Below, piece by piece: positions 24,020-33,423 of a DNA stretch of 50,720 nt. How positions within the stretch are numbered: position 1 is the first letter of the stretch; each line of letters starts with the position of its first letter. The stretch is from a virus, in the IMG/VR virus record IMGVR_UViG_3300023179_000002, positions 1-50,720 of that record; one strand, written 5' to 3'. The notes beneath the pieces are model-generated. The model searched no databases. It had not been told where the DNA came from and was given only the letters and a program-made list of their open reading frames with translations. Made by a program: the position numbers and the translations under genes.

Positions 24020-24293
24020 CTTTGGCACTTTGGTGGCTTGCCATGGTGGCAATCGTTGTGTCTTTGTCTCGGCTACTTTTACTGCTGCCGTAATAGTAGG
24101 CCGCCACCATCGTGGCCAGCGCATTAGTGTACCCTGTGACGTTGCCGATCAGGAGCAGCATATTCGGGTCCGAGGTTTGAATCTTCCCCGACAAAACAAG
24201 GTACACGTTTACAAAAAACCCCGCGAGGATGGTCAGAGACAGTAATCCGACCCACAGATCTTTGACAAACTCACGTGACAGGCTTGTTATCAT
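24006..24293 (-). CDS. Probable holin
   Basis: 95 residues with two membrane segments (LWVGLLSLTILAGFFVNVYLVL and LLLIGNVTGYTNALATMVAAYYYG) and a charged C-terminus (SSKSSRDKD). It sits between amidase and spanins. Two-helix topology fits a class II holin. It overlaps the endolysin gene by 23 bp. Confidence 0.75.
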   Translation of the reverse strand: MITSLSREFVKDLWVGLLSLTILAGFFVNVYLVLSGKIQTSDPNMLLLIGNVTGYTNALATMVAAYYYGSSKSSRDKDTTIATMASHQSAKDAGA

Positions 24294-24786
24294 TACGTCC
24301 TACCGGAAAAGGGTTAAGGCCAGATTCTCTGCAAAACATTGCAACATCAAAACACGGACAGGATTTAAGCCACTCATGTTTCTCCACGACGCCATCTCCG
24401 TCTTTATCCGGCGATAAGTCACGGTGCCCAACAATCGAGGCTTGAGGGTAGCGTTCTTGTAGTTTTTCTAGCAAAACATGCAAAGAAAAAAACTGTTCTT
24501 CCGTAAAGTTATTTTCAGCCGCGCCTCGCGCATTGATGCCCCCGACCAAACATATCCCGATGCTCACATTATTAAATCCTTGTACATGGGCCCCTACTTG
24601 GTTTTCGGGACGTCCAGCCTCAAGGTCTCCGTTTCTTCTGATCACGTAGTGATAGCCGATGTCACTGAATTTTCGTTCATTAACATGGATAGCTCGAATT
24701 GCGCTCGCTGATAAATCTGAAGTTGGCGGAGAAGCAGAACAATGAACAACAATGAAATTGGTACGAAGTCGCAAGAGCGGCTTCAT
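24271..24786 (-). CDS. Endolysin: N-acetylmuramoyl-L-alanine amidase
   Basis: 171 residues of the amidase_2 (T7 lysozyme) fold: FIVVHCSAS with zinc ligand His15, then DIGYHYVIRRNGDLEAGRP, VGAHVQGFNNVSIGICLVGG, and IVGHRDLSPDKDGDG...KSCPCFD with the last zinc ligands. No signal peptide, so it needs a holin for export. It cuts the amide bond between N-acetylmuramic acid and L-alanine. PDKDGDG also looks like a metal-binding loop. Confidence 0.93.
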   Translation of the reverse strand: MKPLLRLRTNFIVVHCSASPPTSDLSASAIRAIHVNERKFSDIGYHYVIRRNGDLEAGRPENQVGAHVQGFNNVSIGICLVGGINARGAAENNFTEEQFFSLHVLLEKLQERYPQASIVGHRDLSPDKDGDGVVEKHEWLKSCPCFDVAMFCRESGLNPFPVGRNDNKPVT

Positions 24787-25097
24787 TGGGCGGGCGCTTT
24801 CGCGGGGCTCAAAGACTGCTGAATACTGCGTAAAAGCTCGATCTGTACAGTCATACGTTCTTCGATGCGTGCCAATCTTTCCGCCAGTTGTTGTGCAGAG
24901 GTTTCTGATTTTTCTTTGAACGATTCAAGTGTGACAATTCGTCGGTTATGTTCCGCGATAATTTGTTTCTGCTCTCCCCAGATGATTAACCCGCCACCTA
25001 ACTGGGCGAGAAGAGCAACCAGTACGGCAATCGGGAGCCGTTTATCCAAGGTCCAATGGGTAAAATCAGGACCTTTCACAGAAGGCTTTTTAGCCAT
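24783..25097 (-). CDS. Membrane-anchored coiled-coil protein, possible second holin
   Basis: 104 residues from ATG 25097 (behind CGGAG), with GTG 25103 as alternative. One membrane helix (LPIAVLVALLAQLGGGLIIWG) is followed by a coiled coil (LESFKEKSETSAQQLAERLARIEERM). It lies at the head of the lysis cassette, and phage proteins of this layout are often labelled holin or holin-associated. It overlaps the endolysin by 4 bp. Confidence 0.65.
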   Translation of the reverse strand: MAKKPSVKGPDFTHWTLDKRLPIAVLVALLAQLGGGLIIWGEQKQIIAEHNRRIVTLESFKEKSETSAQQLAERLARIEERMTVQIELLRSIQQSLSPAKAPAQ

Positions 25098-27150
25098 TGT
25101 CACTCCGCGCTACTTCTAAGAGACGTGTTCCTGTGCCCAACAAAGTTAAAGTATCTGCGGTATTGGTTAAAGTGAAGTTAGTCGCTCCTGCAAGTTCAAT
25201 GTTCGAGCTATTAACGACCTCAATGGCTCGAGTATTTGACGCGGAGCGAATAGTGATCATTTGCCCTGCGGCAACATTAGTTAAGTTGTCCAGCTGGTCA
25301 AAGGCACTCGCTGTTTCTGTATCAGCAGCCAACACACGGGTGGTGGGATCCAAAATATTTATAACTCCCGCAGCGATATCCGATGTCTGTTGGATAGCGG
25401 TCTGAAGTTGGTGCCCTGTTCCTGTACCCCTGCGGATTTCTGTGTTGCAGTCACTCAGGTAGTTGTTAAATGCGCGGCAGTTTGTAGCGTTATCGTCCAG
25501 ATAAATTCCTGTCAAAGACGATGGCGTCACGCCTGTCACAATATTATCCATGATATTTATCTTCGTACAAGACCCAGAAGATGATGCGTTGATAAATATG
25601 CCTTCTGCGTTGGAGGAATTGTCCTTCACACGAATGGAATTACCTGTGACCGTGACGACCTGGCTGTCCCTTACAGTGATCCCTCGACCATCTGCTTCCG
25701 TGGGTCGAGCCACGGAGTTTCCAGTGATGGACCCACAATAAACGTCTTCAACAACGATGCCCGCGGATCCTCCGAAAGAATCCACAACATTCCCAGACAC
25801 CACGACATCATGGTTGGTTCCTACACCGGAAGGCGTGTTACAGTAAATTCCGATGCCTGTCACGTTACCAACGGAGTTGCCGATAATGGCGATACGCCGA
25901 GATTCCGCAACCGTTCCCCGTATCCCGCGGTTTACATGAATACCGTGAGAGGCGGCTCCGGAAACATTGTTCCCTTGCACAAGAATACGCCCCTCGGCGT
26001 CAGATTCATTGTGGTAATAGATACCAATATCTTGGCTATCTTTAATGTAGTTATTCGCCACTATGCCCGAAGGGCACTCGAAGTTGATGCCTACACCACT
26101 CGAGTTAAAGACGTTATTGCCCACAATGTAGATATCTTCCGCAGCGGCATGGGTGTCGATCGCATCGCCTCCGACACTTGTCAGTGACAGGGAGCTATTA
26201 GTCACATTGTTACTTGCGAAAAGAATCCTACGAGGAATCCCTTTTGTGGCGCTGGTATTGTTCGTTGACAAGGAATGGCGCACACGATCAAAAGTGCAGT
26301 TTGCAATAATAATGTCCTGAGTGCAGTTAGTGACTGAGACGCCATATGCTGTGTTGGAACGGAAATTCTCAAAATTGCAGCCGAGAACACGGCTTTTAAT
26401 CGTGTCTAAAAAATAAATTCCTCGTAGATCTGTTTTAATAAACGAGGTACGAGCAACGCTTATATTTTTCCCTAAGAAAAACTTAGCTCCGTAATGATTG
26501 GCTCCTTGGCCGCCACCAACGATACGACCGCCATCAATGTAAATGTTCTCGACTAGGTTAACTTTGTTTACAGTCGCGGAGTCAGAGACGTTGTATGTGC
26601 TCTGAAGAGGGCTTTCCAGCGTGAGGGTTGTGGCAGTCAGGGCCGTGATCTGATTGATCTCGCCTAGTTCAGAATCCGTGTCATAAGTATCAAATTGTGC
26701 GTTAGAGGCTACGCGGACATAATCCCCCACGGTAAATCCCGTTGTCGCAGCCATGGTCAAAGTTTTTGTGCCCTGGACAGCATTTACGGTGAGTGCCACC
26801 GTGGGGTTATCTGTTCCGGTCACATTCAAAAGAGTAGTGTTCGCCGGCGCATTCGCCATGTTGAAGATGCACTGCGGATCCAGCACAAGATTGGTTCCTG
26901 CAGGTAACGTCAGTCCCGATAAAAAGTTATATGTCCCTGCTAAACCTCTGAGAGCATACCCTGAGTTTAAAGCTAATTGCATCGCTTGTGTGTTATCTTG
27001 CGCTGCGTTGCTTACGCCGAAATATTCCAGCGTTTTGAATCCTCCAAACTGGAAGTCCCGAAGAAATTCAAAGTTTTCATCGACCCAAGCGGCAGGTACG
27101 CACGGCCAAGATTGTTCGGTGAAACGCCAGGGTAATTGTGTTTGTGTCAT
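25090..27150 (-). CDS. Tailspike with right-handed beta-helix
   Basis: 686 residues. After a short N-terminal part (FEFLRDFQFGGFKTLEYFGV), which is a typical head-binding-to-helix linker, come a pectate-lyase-like entry (YALRGLAGTYNFLSGLTLP) and many beta-helix rungs with repeated GN(S/N)V, such as NNVFNSSGVGINFECPSGIV. Such spikes bind or cut surface polysaccharides in podoviruses. No single catalytic residue is evident by eye. It overlaps the lysis gene by 8 bp. Confidence 0.85.
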   Translation of the reverse strand: MTQTQLPWRFTEQSWPCVPAAWVDENFEFLRDFQFGGFKTLEYFGVSNAAQDNTQAMQLALNSGYALRGLAGTYNFLSGLTLPAGTNLVLDPQCIFNMANAPANTTLLNVTGTDNPTVALTVNAVQGTKTLTMAATTGFTVGDYVRVASNAQFDTYDTDSELGEINQITALTATTLTLESPLQSTYNVSDSATVNKVNLVENIYIDGGRIVGGGQGANHYGAKFFLGKNISVARTSFIKTDLRGIYFLDTIKSRVLGCNFENFRSNTAYGVSVTNCTQDIIIANCTFDRVRHSLSTNNTSATKGIPRRILFASNNVTNSSLSLTSVGGDAIDTHAAAEDIYIVGNNVFNSSGVGINFECPSGIVANNYIKDSQDIGIYYHNESDAEGRILVQGNNVSGAASHGIHVNRGIRGTVAESRRIAIIGNSVGNVTGIGIYCNTPSGVGTNHDVVVSGNVVDSFGGSAGIVVEDVYCGSITGNSVARPTEADGRGITVRDSQVVTVTGNSIRVKDNSSNAEGIFINASSSGSCTKINIMDNIVTGVTPSSLTGIYLDDNATNCRAFNNYLSDCNTEIRRGTGTGHQLQTAIQQTSDIAAGVINILDPTTRVLAADTETASAFDQLDNLTNVAAGQMITIRSASNTRAIEVVNSSNIELAGATNFTLTNTADTLTLLGTGTRLLEVARSDNG

Positions 27151-27884
27151 TATTGTGCCCTCATAACAATCGTAGGCATACCGGCAGTACCGCCGTTTAC
27201 TTCGGTCGCAGTCCCGAAAGAAACAGGAAGTGACCCATAAACGGCAGCTCCCGTAACCGCCCCGTTCATGGAGGATGACGCACTGACAACGGCACCTTGT
27301 ACTGTTGTTGATCCAGTAAGCGCGTTATATGTGCTGACTGCTGTAGTGCCAGGACCCGTGACGGAAGGCGCAGAACCTGACCAAGAGTGAAGAGAGGCCA
27401 GCCAATAAACATCCGGAGCTAATGTAACCGCAGGAGATAATGTAAAAGTGACATTAGAGTTACTGGCCGTGGTTGTCTGTTCCGCTACGCCTTGCGCCAC
27501 AAGTGTACCGGGACGACCCCCCGTCCCTGTTGAATCATAAATACCAACACGCGCAACTGACCCCGAACCACTTGTTGTTACCCGAAAAGCAAGCGCATCT
27601 ATGGTCACCGTCTCATATATCGGCATGGGCAGGGCGTATAGTGTATTTTGCGCGCCCACTGCCGTGGTGGTTGCGCCAGACAAGCTTACCCCGTACCAAT
27701 TCTGTGATCTGTATCCTGGAATAAGATCACCAACTTTGAGGTTGGTACGAGCCTGACTGACCGTTTGTCCTGCCGTACCGCCTTTGGCGATTTCGACCGG
27801 CAAAGAAGGGGCCGGAGGTCCACTAAAACTCCCTGCAAAAGCGGGGAGGTTTAAACACAAAAAGATAAGAAGAAAGTTTTTCAT
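27150..27884 (-). CDS. Tail-fibre-like protein with signal peptide
   Basis: 244 residues. It begins MKNFLLIFLCLNLPAFAGS, a convincing Sec signal peptide with an AFA|G cleavage site. This is followed by EIAKGGTAGQTVSQARTNL, a motif often found at shaft-knob junctions of phage tail fibres, and then a Thr/Gly/Ser-rich beta domain. A signal peptide on a virion protein is odd. It might be exported and displayed, or recruited from a secreted protein. It overlaps the tailspike by one base. Confidence 0.65.
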   Translation of the reverse strand: MKNFLLIFLCLNLPAFAGSFSGPPAPSLPVEIAKGGTAGQTVSQARTNLKVGDLIPGYRSQNWYGVSLSGATTTAVGAQNTLYALPMPIYETVTIDALAFRVTTSGSGSVARVGIYDSTGTGGRPGTLVAQGVAEQTTTASNSNVTFTLSPAVTLAPDVYWLASLHSWSGSAPSVTGPGTTAVSTYNALTGSTTVQGAVVSASSSMNGAVTGAAVYGSLPVSFGTATEVNGGTAGMPTIVMRAQ

Positions 27885-27889
27885 AATGA

Positions 27890-28336
27890 TTACTGACCCT
27901 CCGTTACAAGGACAGTCGCGGTTCCCGTGGAAGCAATCGCGTTGACCGCTCGACGATCAATGTTCCCGCTGGAGAAAAACATTTCAAAGGTTTGTTGGGG
28001 CAGTAACACAATTCCAGTGTTCAAAGCAGCTGCGGTTCCTGTTGCAATAAACACAGACGCTGCGGTGGATGTGTTTTGCAGCAATCTGTATTTCGCTGAG
28101 GTGTTTGCGGCTAATACTGGGGTCGAGCTTCCAGGTACAGCCACCGCTGTACTTGTGTACGCTACTGCATTTCCCACAATCGAAGACCCCGTCGTTACTA
28201 CCGGCAACGGATTACTCGCTGTCACCGGAGCGCAATTTGGCCCGAAGGCACCCCCTGATGTTTGAACACAAGGGGAAACAGACTGTTGCGCCAACGCTGA
28301 CGTTGACAACAACATAAATAAAACCAATACGCGCAT
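27890..28336 (-). CDS. Secreted or virion-associated beta protein with signal peptide
   Basis: 148 residues from ATG 28336. A signal peptide, MRVLVLFMLLSTSALAQ, precedes a Ser/Thr/Ala-rich beta domain with two Cys (SPCVQTSGGAFGPNC). It sits between two fibre genes, next to a second signal-peptide protein. Function unknown; an accessory fibre or periplasmic effect is possible. Confidence 0.6.
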   Translation of the reverse strand: MRVLVLFMLLSTSALAQQSVSPCVQTSGGAFGPNCAPVTASNPLPVVTTGSSIVGNAVAYTSTAVAVPGSSTPVLAANTSAKYRLLQNTSTAASVFIATGTAAALNTGIVLLPQQTFEMFFSSGNIDRRAVNAIASTGTATVLVTEGQ

Positions 28337-28346
28337 AGAAGCCTCC

Positions 28347-29246
28347 TTAGGTGGCACGGATGATGATGTTGACGATAAGGGCAGGTGGCATATTTTGCGC
28401 TGTTCCGGCTCCTGCGTTCACCGCTGTGGCAGTGATACCTGTGCTGGCATTCTGAATGGCTCCAGCTAAGTTCCCTGCGTTAAAGGATGTAGCATCGCGG
28501 GAAGAAAGGACTGCGGTGCCCGCTGCGTATCCCTCCCAGCGCGTGATGGTGTGACTGTGGCCAGGATCGGTGACATTCACTGTGTGCGTATGCTGGAACA
28601 ACCTCTCGTCGCCTCCCGATGCGCCCAGCGTTGTGCCCGTAATACCGGAGATAGCGTTAGTGATACGATTCGCAGCGCTGCCCCCCATATTATCCTTTCC
28701 GAACAAAGCTCGCCCACGGGCATCGGGCAAATTGAAAGTTGTCGATCCGTCCCCTGCGCCAAAGGTAGTCCCGACCACAGAAAACAATGACGCATACGTT
28801 GTGCGACTGACTGCTGCGCCATCGCACACTAAGTAATTAGAGGGGATCACTGCTCCCGGCCAACACACCATGGCGCCTACAGGAACAACTAACCCGTCGA
28901 GGCCAAGGTTTCCCCTAGCCGCAGATGCGCTCGTGAGATCCGCAAGGTTCTGGGCTTTTTGGAGATACAGATCCGGATCCACCCCATAGGTCTCTTGGTC
29001 CCAGATGGTGTTGTCCAAAGAATCCTTTAGTATCTGGCGGTATGCACCTGCGCCCCAGATCACGGCTTCCCCGCGGGAGTCCAAGATCACGGGGTTAGTA
29101 TTCAGAATCGTTTGTGCACGGTCCTGATATGTGTTTTTGGGAGTCGTGGTTGAAGGTATATAAAAATATACTTTCCCCCCAACAAGCGCAGCACCGTTGT
29201 TATCAACAAAGCGCTGCTTGCCATTAACGAGTAAACTACCGGACAT
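28347..29246 (-). CDS. Tail fibre with collar domain (1)
   Basis: 299 residues from ATG 29246 (behind AGGAGAGAG). The N-terminus (FVDNNGAALVGGKVYFYIPSTT) is the usual attachment domain of P22-like and podovirus fibres. A tail-collar domain follows: VPVGAMVCWPGAVIPSNYLVCDG, with TTFNLPDARGRALFG. The C-terminus carries QHTHTVNVTDPGHSHTI, His pairs that often bind metal at fibre tips. It is a paralogue of the gene at 34361-35200. Confidence 0.85.
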   Translation of the reverse strand: MSGSLLVNGKQRFVDNNGAALVGGKVYFYIPSTTTPKNTYQDRAQTILNTNPVILDSRGEAVIWGAGAYRQILKDSLDNTIWDQETYGVDPDLYLQKAQNLADLTSASAARGNLGLDGLVVPVGAMVCWPGAVIPSNYLVCDGAAVSRTTYASLFSVVGTTFGAGDGSTTFNLPDARGRALFGKDNMGGSAANRITNAISGITGTTLGASGGDERLFQHTHTVNVTDPGHSHTITRWEGYAAGTAVLSSRDATSFNAGNLAGAIQNASTGITATAVNAGAGTAQNMPPALIVNIIIRAT

Positions 29247-29248
29247 GA

Positions 29249-31270
29249 TCACTCTCTCCTTTTGTCAGACATATTTTCGATCTGGACCGTACCCATTGTC
29301 AGCGGGCCTCCAGAAGTCATGTATTGAACTAGGGGGTTACTAGAGACTTGTCGTGCTGTATTAGAAACGGTTTGCATGATCGGGCCAGGAAAAAGTTTCT
29401 GCGTCAAAACAGCATCCATGTACCGAGGGCTGTTAATTACTTTCGACCCAAGATAGTTTGCACCCAGAACCACAGGTAAAGAGGCTACCGCAGGAACTCC
29501 GGCCGCCGCAAGGCCCGCAGCTCCGGTAAGCGCACCTAGGCCCCCTCGGATAGCATCGGCTGCAGAGGAAATCGCGGTCAATTTCCCAGCCGTTCCGGCG
29601 TCTTTTCCAGGGCTAAAGAATCGTTGACCTATGCGAGCCAACTCTCCCATGTCGCCTGTCTCTCCGCGCGCTACTTTTTCAGGACCGTACACCGCACGAA
29701 CCGCCGTTGCTAACGACTGAGGCGTGAGTACTCCTTCTGAACCTGTGTTACTGTACCCCGCGGCACGCTCCAGAACCTTATAGTTCTTGTACTGCCCTCG
29801 CAATTTCTGGAACTCGTTGAGCTGAGTCTTGCTCACACTATCTTCAATAGCATCGAATAAGATGTCTTTGATCTCGTTACCCGCTTGTTTTAATGTAGGA
29901 TTAGGGCTTCGGGCTAATTTATCCAGTATTGAGTTGCGGGCAATCAATTCTTGAATCTCTTGGCCGGATAGACCTTTTACAGCAGCCTCTGCGGCTTCTG
30001 CTGCTTTCTTTGCACCTTTCTTGGCAACCTTCATCACACCTTCTTCAATGCCTTCTTCGACGCCTTCTTTTGAAGCCTTCTCCGTCATCTTGTTAATGAC
30101 ATTGTCGATTACCCGCTTGACAGGGGAGACTTCCGCATCGGTCAAAGTTGACTCTTCTAAAAAGGATGCCAAACGCGCTTTGGCCTGTTCTGCTTGTGAA
30201 ACAGGTACATCTAACACACTCACCGCGTCCTCAAACTTTTTGCCTAAGTTACTATATACTTCCTCTAATGTCTCAGGGCGCACATTGTCAGCAGATTCTC
30301 CCGTAGTCTTAACTAATTGGGACATGAACTGTCGTTGTCTATCCGCAGCTACTTCGTCCGAAACCGAAAAAGGAAGTTTCGCAGACATCTCGTCAAGGTC
30401 ACCTAGAAACTTATTTCGTTGCGTCATGGGAACTGTAACATCAATACCTAAGTCCCGTGCCCTGCGGACCAGTGCCGCATCTCGCGGAGATAGTTTAGGT
30501 AATACAGCGCTCCTTCCTGCCTCATAGATTTCTCCTACCGCAGATGGGGCCATCCCCAGCACACTACCGATACTAAACCCTTCTCCGGCCAGTTCAGGGA
30601 TCGACTTTTCCCCTGACGACGCATTAGCCAATACGTTCCCGATCGCCCCTTGCATCCCTGCCTGTGTTCCTCGAGACAAAGTTTTTAGGATCGGTGCCGT
30701 CGTTCTTCCGGCAAGAAAATCTATGGCGGGTCCCACCGCAGGGGCAACAGTTTTTATTCCTTGTCCAATCGCTTGGCCCGCTATGTTCATAGGTATCATG
30801 ATCGGTGCGGTTGCGGCAATTTGCCCACCTGCACGGCCCAACATCGCGGGCAAATCTTCCTCGTATCCAGCTTGTTTGAATTGCTCTGTTTTCGCACGAC
30901 TTTCCTCAACAGCCTGTTTGGCTGTTGGAAAAAGTCCCCCCATCGTAAGCGGCCCAAACTTCTCCTCTAAGGCAAGCGCAGGTTTGTCCGCTAACGCTGC
31001 CACGTCACGTACTCCTTGCCCAAAACCAACCCCTACCTTGGGTAGGATGTCTTGTTCAAGTTGTTGCGAGACACCAGAACCTACTGCGCGGACAAGACCT
31101 GCCGCCGTCCGAACGCCTTCTTTAATTTGATTGTACTCATCTAACGATTTACCTAAGCGGCGTTCAAGCGCGGAGGGCTGCCTAGACGAGGTCTGCGACC
31201 TATACGTACTTAACGGTTTACCTAACCGTTTTTCCAGAAAAGACGAGCGAGCGGATTCTTGAGCGGCCAT
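29249..31270 (-). CDS. Large internal virion/ejection protein
   Basis: 673 residues from ATG 31270. It begins with two copies of an LEKRLGK(P/S)L motif, then long Ala/Gly-rich helical stretches, a coiled-coil-like acidic section (EGVEEGIEEGVMKVAKKGAKKA) and several hydrophobic patches. Composition and position, after the other ejection proteins, fit a podovirus internal core protein injected with the DNA. No lytic transglycosylase motif is visible. Confidence 0.7.
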   Translation of the reverse strand: MAAQESARSSFLEKRLGKPLSTYRSQTSSRQPSALERRLGKSLDEYNQIKEGVRTAAGLVRAVGSGVSQQLEQDILPKVGVGFGQGVRDVAALADKPALALEEKFGPLTMGGLFPTAKQAVEESRAKTEQFKQAGYEEDLPAMLGRAGGQIAATAPIMIPMNIAGQAIGQGIKTVAPAVGPAIDFLAGRTTAPILKTLSRGTQAGMQGAIGNVLANASSGEKSIPELAGEGFSIGSVLGMAPSAVGEIYEAGRSAVLPKLSPRDAALVRRARDLGIDVTVPMTQRNKFLGDLDEMSAKLPFSVSDEVAADRQRQFMSQLVKTTGESADNVRPETLEEVYSNLGKKFEDAVSVLDVPVSQAEQAKARLASFLEESTLTDAEVSPVKRVIDNVINKMTEKASKEGVEEGIEEGVMKVAKKGAKKAAEAAEAAVKGLSGQEIQELIARNSILDKLARSPNPTLKQAGNEIKDILFDAIEDSVSKTQLNEFQKLRGQYKNYKVLERAAGYSNTGSEGVLTPQSLATAVRAVYGPEKVARGETGDMGELARIGQRFFSPGKDAGTAGKLTAISSAADAIRGGLGALTGAAGLAAAGVPAVASLPVVLGANYLGSKVINSPRYMDAVLTQKLFPGPIMQTVSNTARQVSSNPLVQYMTSGGPLTMGTVQIENMSDKRRE

Positions 31271-32715
31271 CACTCAATCTCCGCAGGGATCCAGCCGCGT
31301 TCGGCTGCATAGTCGTATTGCCTTTGAAACTTTTTAAGTTCAGACGTGTTCATCTCAGAGACCATCTTCTCCAGCTCAGATCCGCTCATGTACACCGATT
31401 GGAACACACGAGGGTCATATTTTTTGTTAAATTCGTTGCGCCAAGCTTGGAACTGCGACACTTTTGTTCCGGATTGCTGCGCTTTTTCCCATTCATTATT
31501 CATAACGGCAATAGCGTCCTCGTTGCCTTTTAAAAGTTTCAAGATTGTTTTGTTCCCTAAAGTGGACAAATACTCATTGGGATTGCTTTTAAGAGCATTT
31601 CCCAATTTTTCGTCCGTCCCTGTTCCGCCAAGTTGTTGAAGTTGCGCGGCGGCAAGCTGAGCGCCAAGTTTGCTGAACTCTTCTAGAGAAGCAACTTTGA
31701 CAGGGTTTTCGATATTGAACGGCGCAATCTGGTTTAGCGTGGCAGCTATTTTATTAAAGTCTCCTGCCAGAGGGCCTGTCTCTGCTTGAGACAACGCCAT
31801 CTCCATGTTCTGGAGTACGGCTTTTCTGTCAGGAACATTTTGCGCGGTTCTTGCCAATTCCGCAGCCATTTCTCCCGCAACTTTACCCTTTACGGTACGC
31901 GCTTCTTGCTCTTCAGGGGATAGCCCTGTCGGCATCATCTTGGTACCTGCTGGCGCAGAGGGCTCAGAAGCTATCTCTGTATAGTCAGGTGGCATACCAT
32001 CTACTGGTATCCCCGCTGTGTCGGGAAGACTTTGAGCAATTTCTTCAGGCGAAGGGGGAGGTGCAATTCCCCCTGTCCCTGTGCCCATGTCATTTTGCTG
32101 AGCCTGTCCGCGTAAAGGGTTTGGTGCATTTCGATCAGGAACAATCACATAAGGCTCGCCGGTATTCGGATCAGTGTACACAGTAGTAGGAGGCGCTCCG
32201 ATACGAGGCGCGGAACCTGTGACATTCCGGTTGGTTAAGGGATTCACGTCTACCGGTTGAAGGACATCGCCTAGGTTCTGGAAGGCAATACTGGGCTGAT
32301 AGTCTTTCCCTTTACCAATAAGGGTGGCGGTTTGTTGGGCCAGCCCAAGGACTGATTGATACCTTGCGTCGTCGTCAAGGTTTTTTGTTTCGTTCAAATA
32401 AGTAATGACATCATTAACAGGGAAACGACCTTTAAGGTACTCGTCACTCATCATTTGAGCCGCCGTTTTTTCTAAAGCCGCACTGGACACGCCACCTTTA
32501 GACAAGAGCAAAGGTGTCAAATACGAGTTAATTCTCTCCGCGCGTTTTAGCGCGAGGTCCATTTCGCCCTGCTCCACTTGGTTGCGAAGCAATTCGTTTT
32601 GCTGACGGGTGTTCTGAACCTGACCACGCAGAAGCCTTTGCTGAATCTGGTTGGTCTGCTGGTCCTGCACATTGGACATAAAATTCCGGTAAATGTTGGG
32701 ATCTAATTCAGCCAT
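31270..32715 (-). CDS. Internal virion/ejection protein
   Basis: 481 residues. The N-terminus is Gln-rich and helical (VQDQQTNQIQQRLLRGQVQN), as in P22 gp20-like and similar podovirus proteins. A Pro/Gly/Thr-rich central linker (about 160-265) separates it from a helical C-terminal half. It overlaps the next gene by one base (TGATG). Confidence 0.65.
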   Translation of the reverse strand: MAELDPNIYRNFMSNVQDQQTNQIQQRLLRGQVQNTRQQNELLRNQVEQGEMDLALKRAERINSYLTPLLLSKGGVSSAALEKTAAQMMSDEYLKGRFPVNDVITYLNETKNLDDDARYQSVLGLAQQTATLIGKGKDYQPSIAFQNLGDVLQPVDVNPLTNRNVTGSAPRIGAPPTTVYTDPNTGEPYVIVPDRNAPNPLRGQAQQNDMGTGTGGIAPPPSPEEIAQSLPDTAGIPVDGMPPDYTEIASEPSAPAGTKMMPTGLSPEEQEARTVKGKVAGEMAAELARTAQNVPDRKAVLQNMEMALSQAETGPLAGDFNKIAATLNQIAPFNIENPVKVASLEEFSKLGAQLAAAQLQQLGGTGTDEKLGNALKSNPNEYLSTLGNKTILKLLKGNEDAIAVMNNEWEKAQQSGTKVSQFQAWRNEFNKKYDPRVFQSVYMSGSELEKMVSEMNTSELKKFQRQYDYAAERGWIPAEIE

Positions 32716-32744
32716 GAGAGTTTTCTCCCTGTTCCCCTGTGCGT

Positions 32745-33422
32745 TTATCGACCGAAGCCGAAGTCATAAACGGCCCCGTATATCCCACTAGGGATACTTG
32801 CAAGTGCTTGCGATCCTGCCAGTTGCGAAGCCGCTTGTGCGTTTGCACCAGAGGCTAATGTTTGAGCAATTCCTGCGCCGGCTTGGGTCCCGTAGTTTCC
32901 TACTTGTGCCGCAGAGTTCTGCCCAAGCTGCGAGATGCCCATTAACCGGTTGAATTGGTTAGTTTGATTCAGAACCGCATTTGCAAATTGATTTTGGTAT
33001 GTGGAATCTGCCAGTCCCGTTGCAAAATTTGCAGCACCTTTTAAGGCCGCACCCGATGTCCCCAAGCCCCGTGCCGCAGCGGAGTTTTGTACTGCACGAA
33101 GCCCTTGCGCCAAGTTAAACTGGTACCCCGGTGTCTGTTCCAAGGTCGCTTGATCCATGACAATCGGTTTCAACAAGTCACTTTTCAACACATCGTTGCT
33201 ATGGCCATCAATTCCTGTCAGCCGGCGAAGTTGATCAATACCACTATACCCTGCTTGCATATACGGCAACAAATCTTCCCGTACTTGCCTAAACATCCTG
33301 TCCTGTACAGCAGCCGCATCACGTGCGCCCGCAGCCTGAGTGTCCGCCGCGTCGGACGCGCCAGAGCTCGAAATGAGGCCCCCTGCAACGGAGGCAACTG
33401 CACCTACCGCAGTTTCAACCAT
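32745..33422 (-). CDS. DNA-ejection (transfer) protein
   Basis: 225 residues. The pattern LLPYMQAGYSGIDQLRRLTG, then TPGYQFNLAQGLRAVQNSAA and ARGLGTSGAALKGAANFA, is a widespread phage family in the internal-protein cluster of podoviruses, annotated as DNA transfer or injection protein. The N-terminus is Ala/Gly-rich and hydrophobic. It lies 1 bp from the GNAT gene. Confidence 0.8.
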   Translation of the reverse strand: MVETAVGAVASVAGGLISSSGASDAADTQAAGARDAAAVQDRMFRQVREDLLPYMQAGYSGIDQLRRLTGIDGHSNDVLKSDLLKPIVMDQATLEQTPGYQFNLAQGLRAVQNSAAARGLGTSGAALKGAANFATGLADSTYQNQFANAVLNQTNQFNRLMGISQLGQNSAAQVGNYGTQAGAGIAQTLASGANAQAASQLAGSQALASIPSGIYGAVYDFGFGR

Positions 33423-33423
33423 A

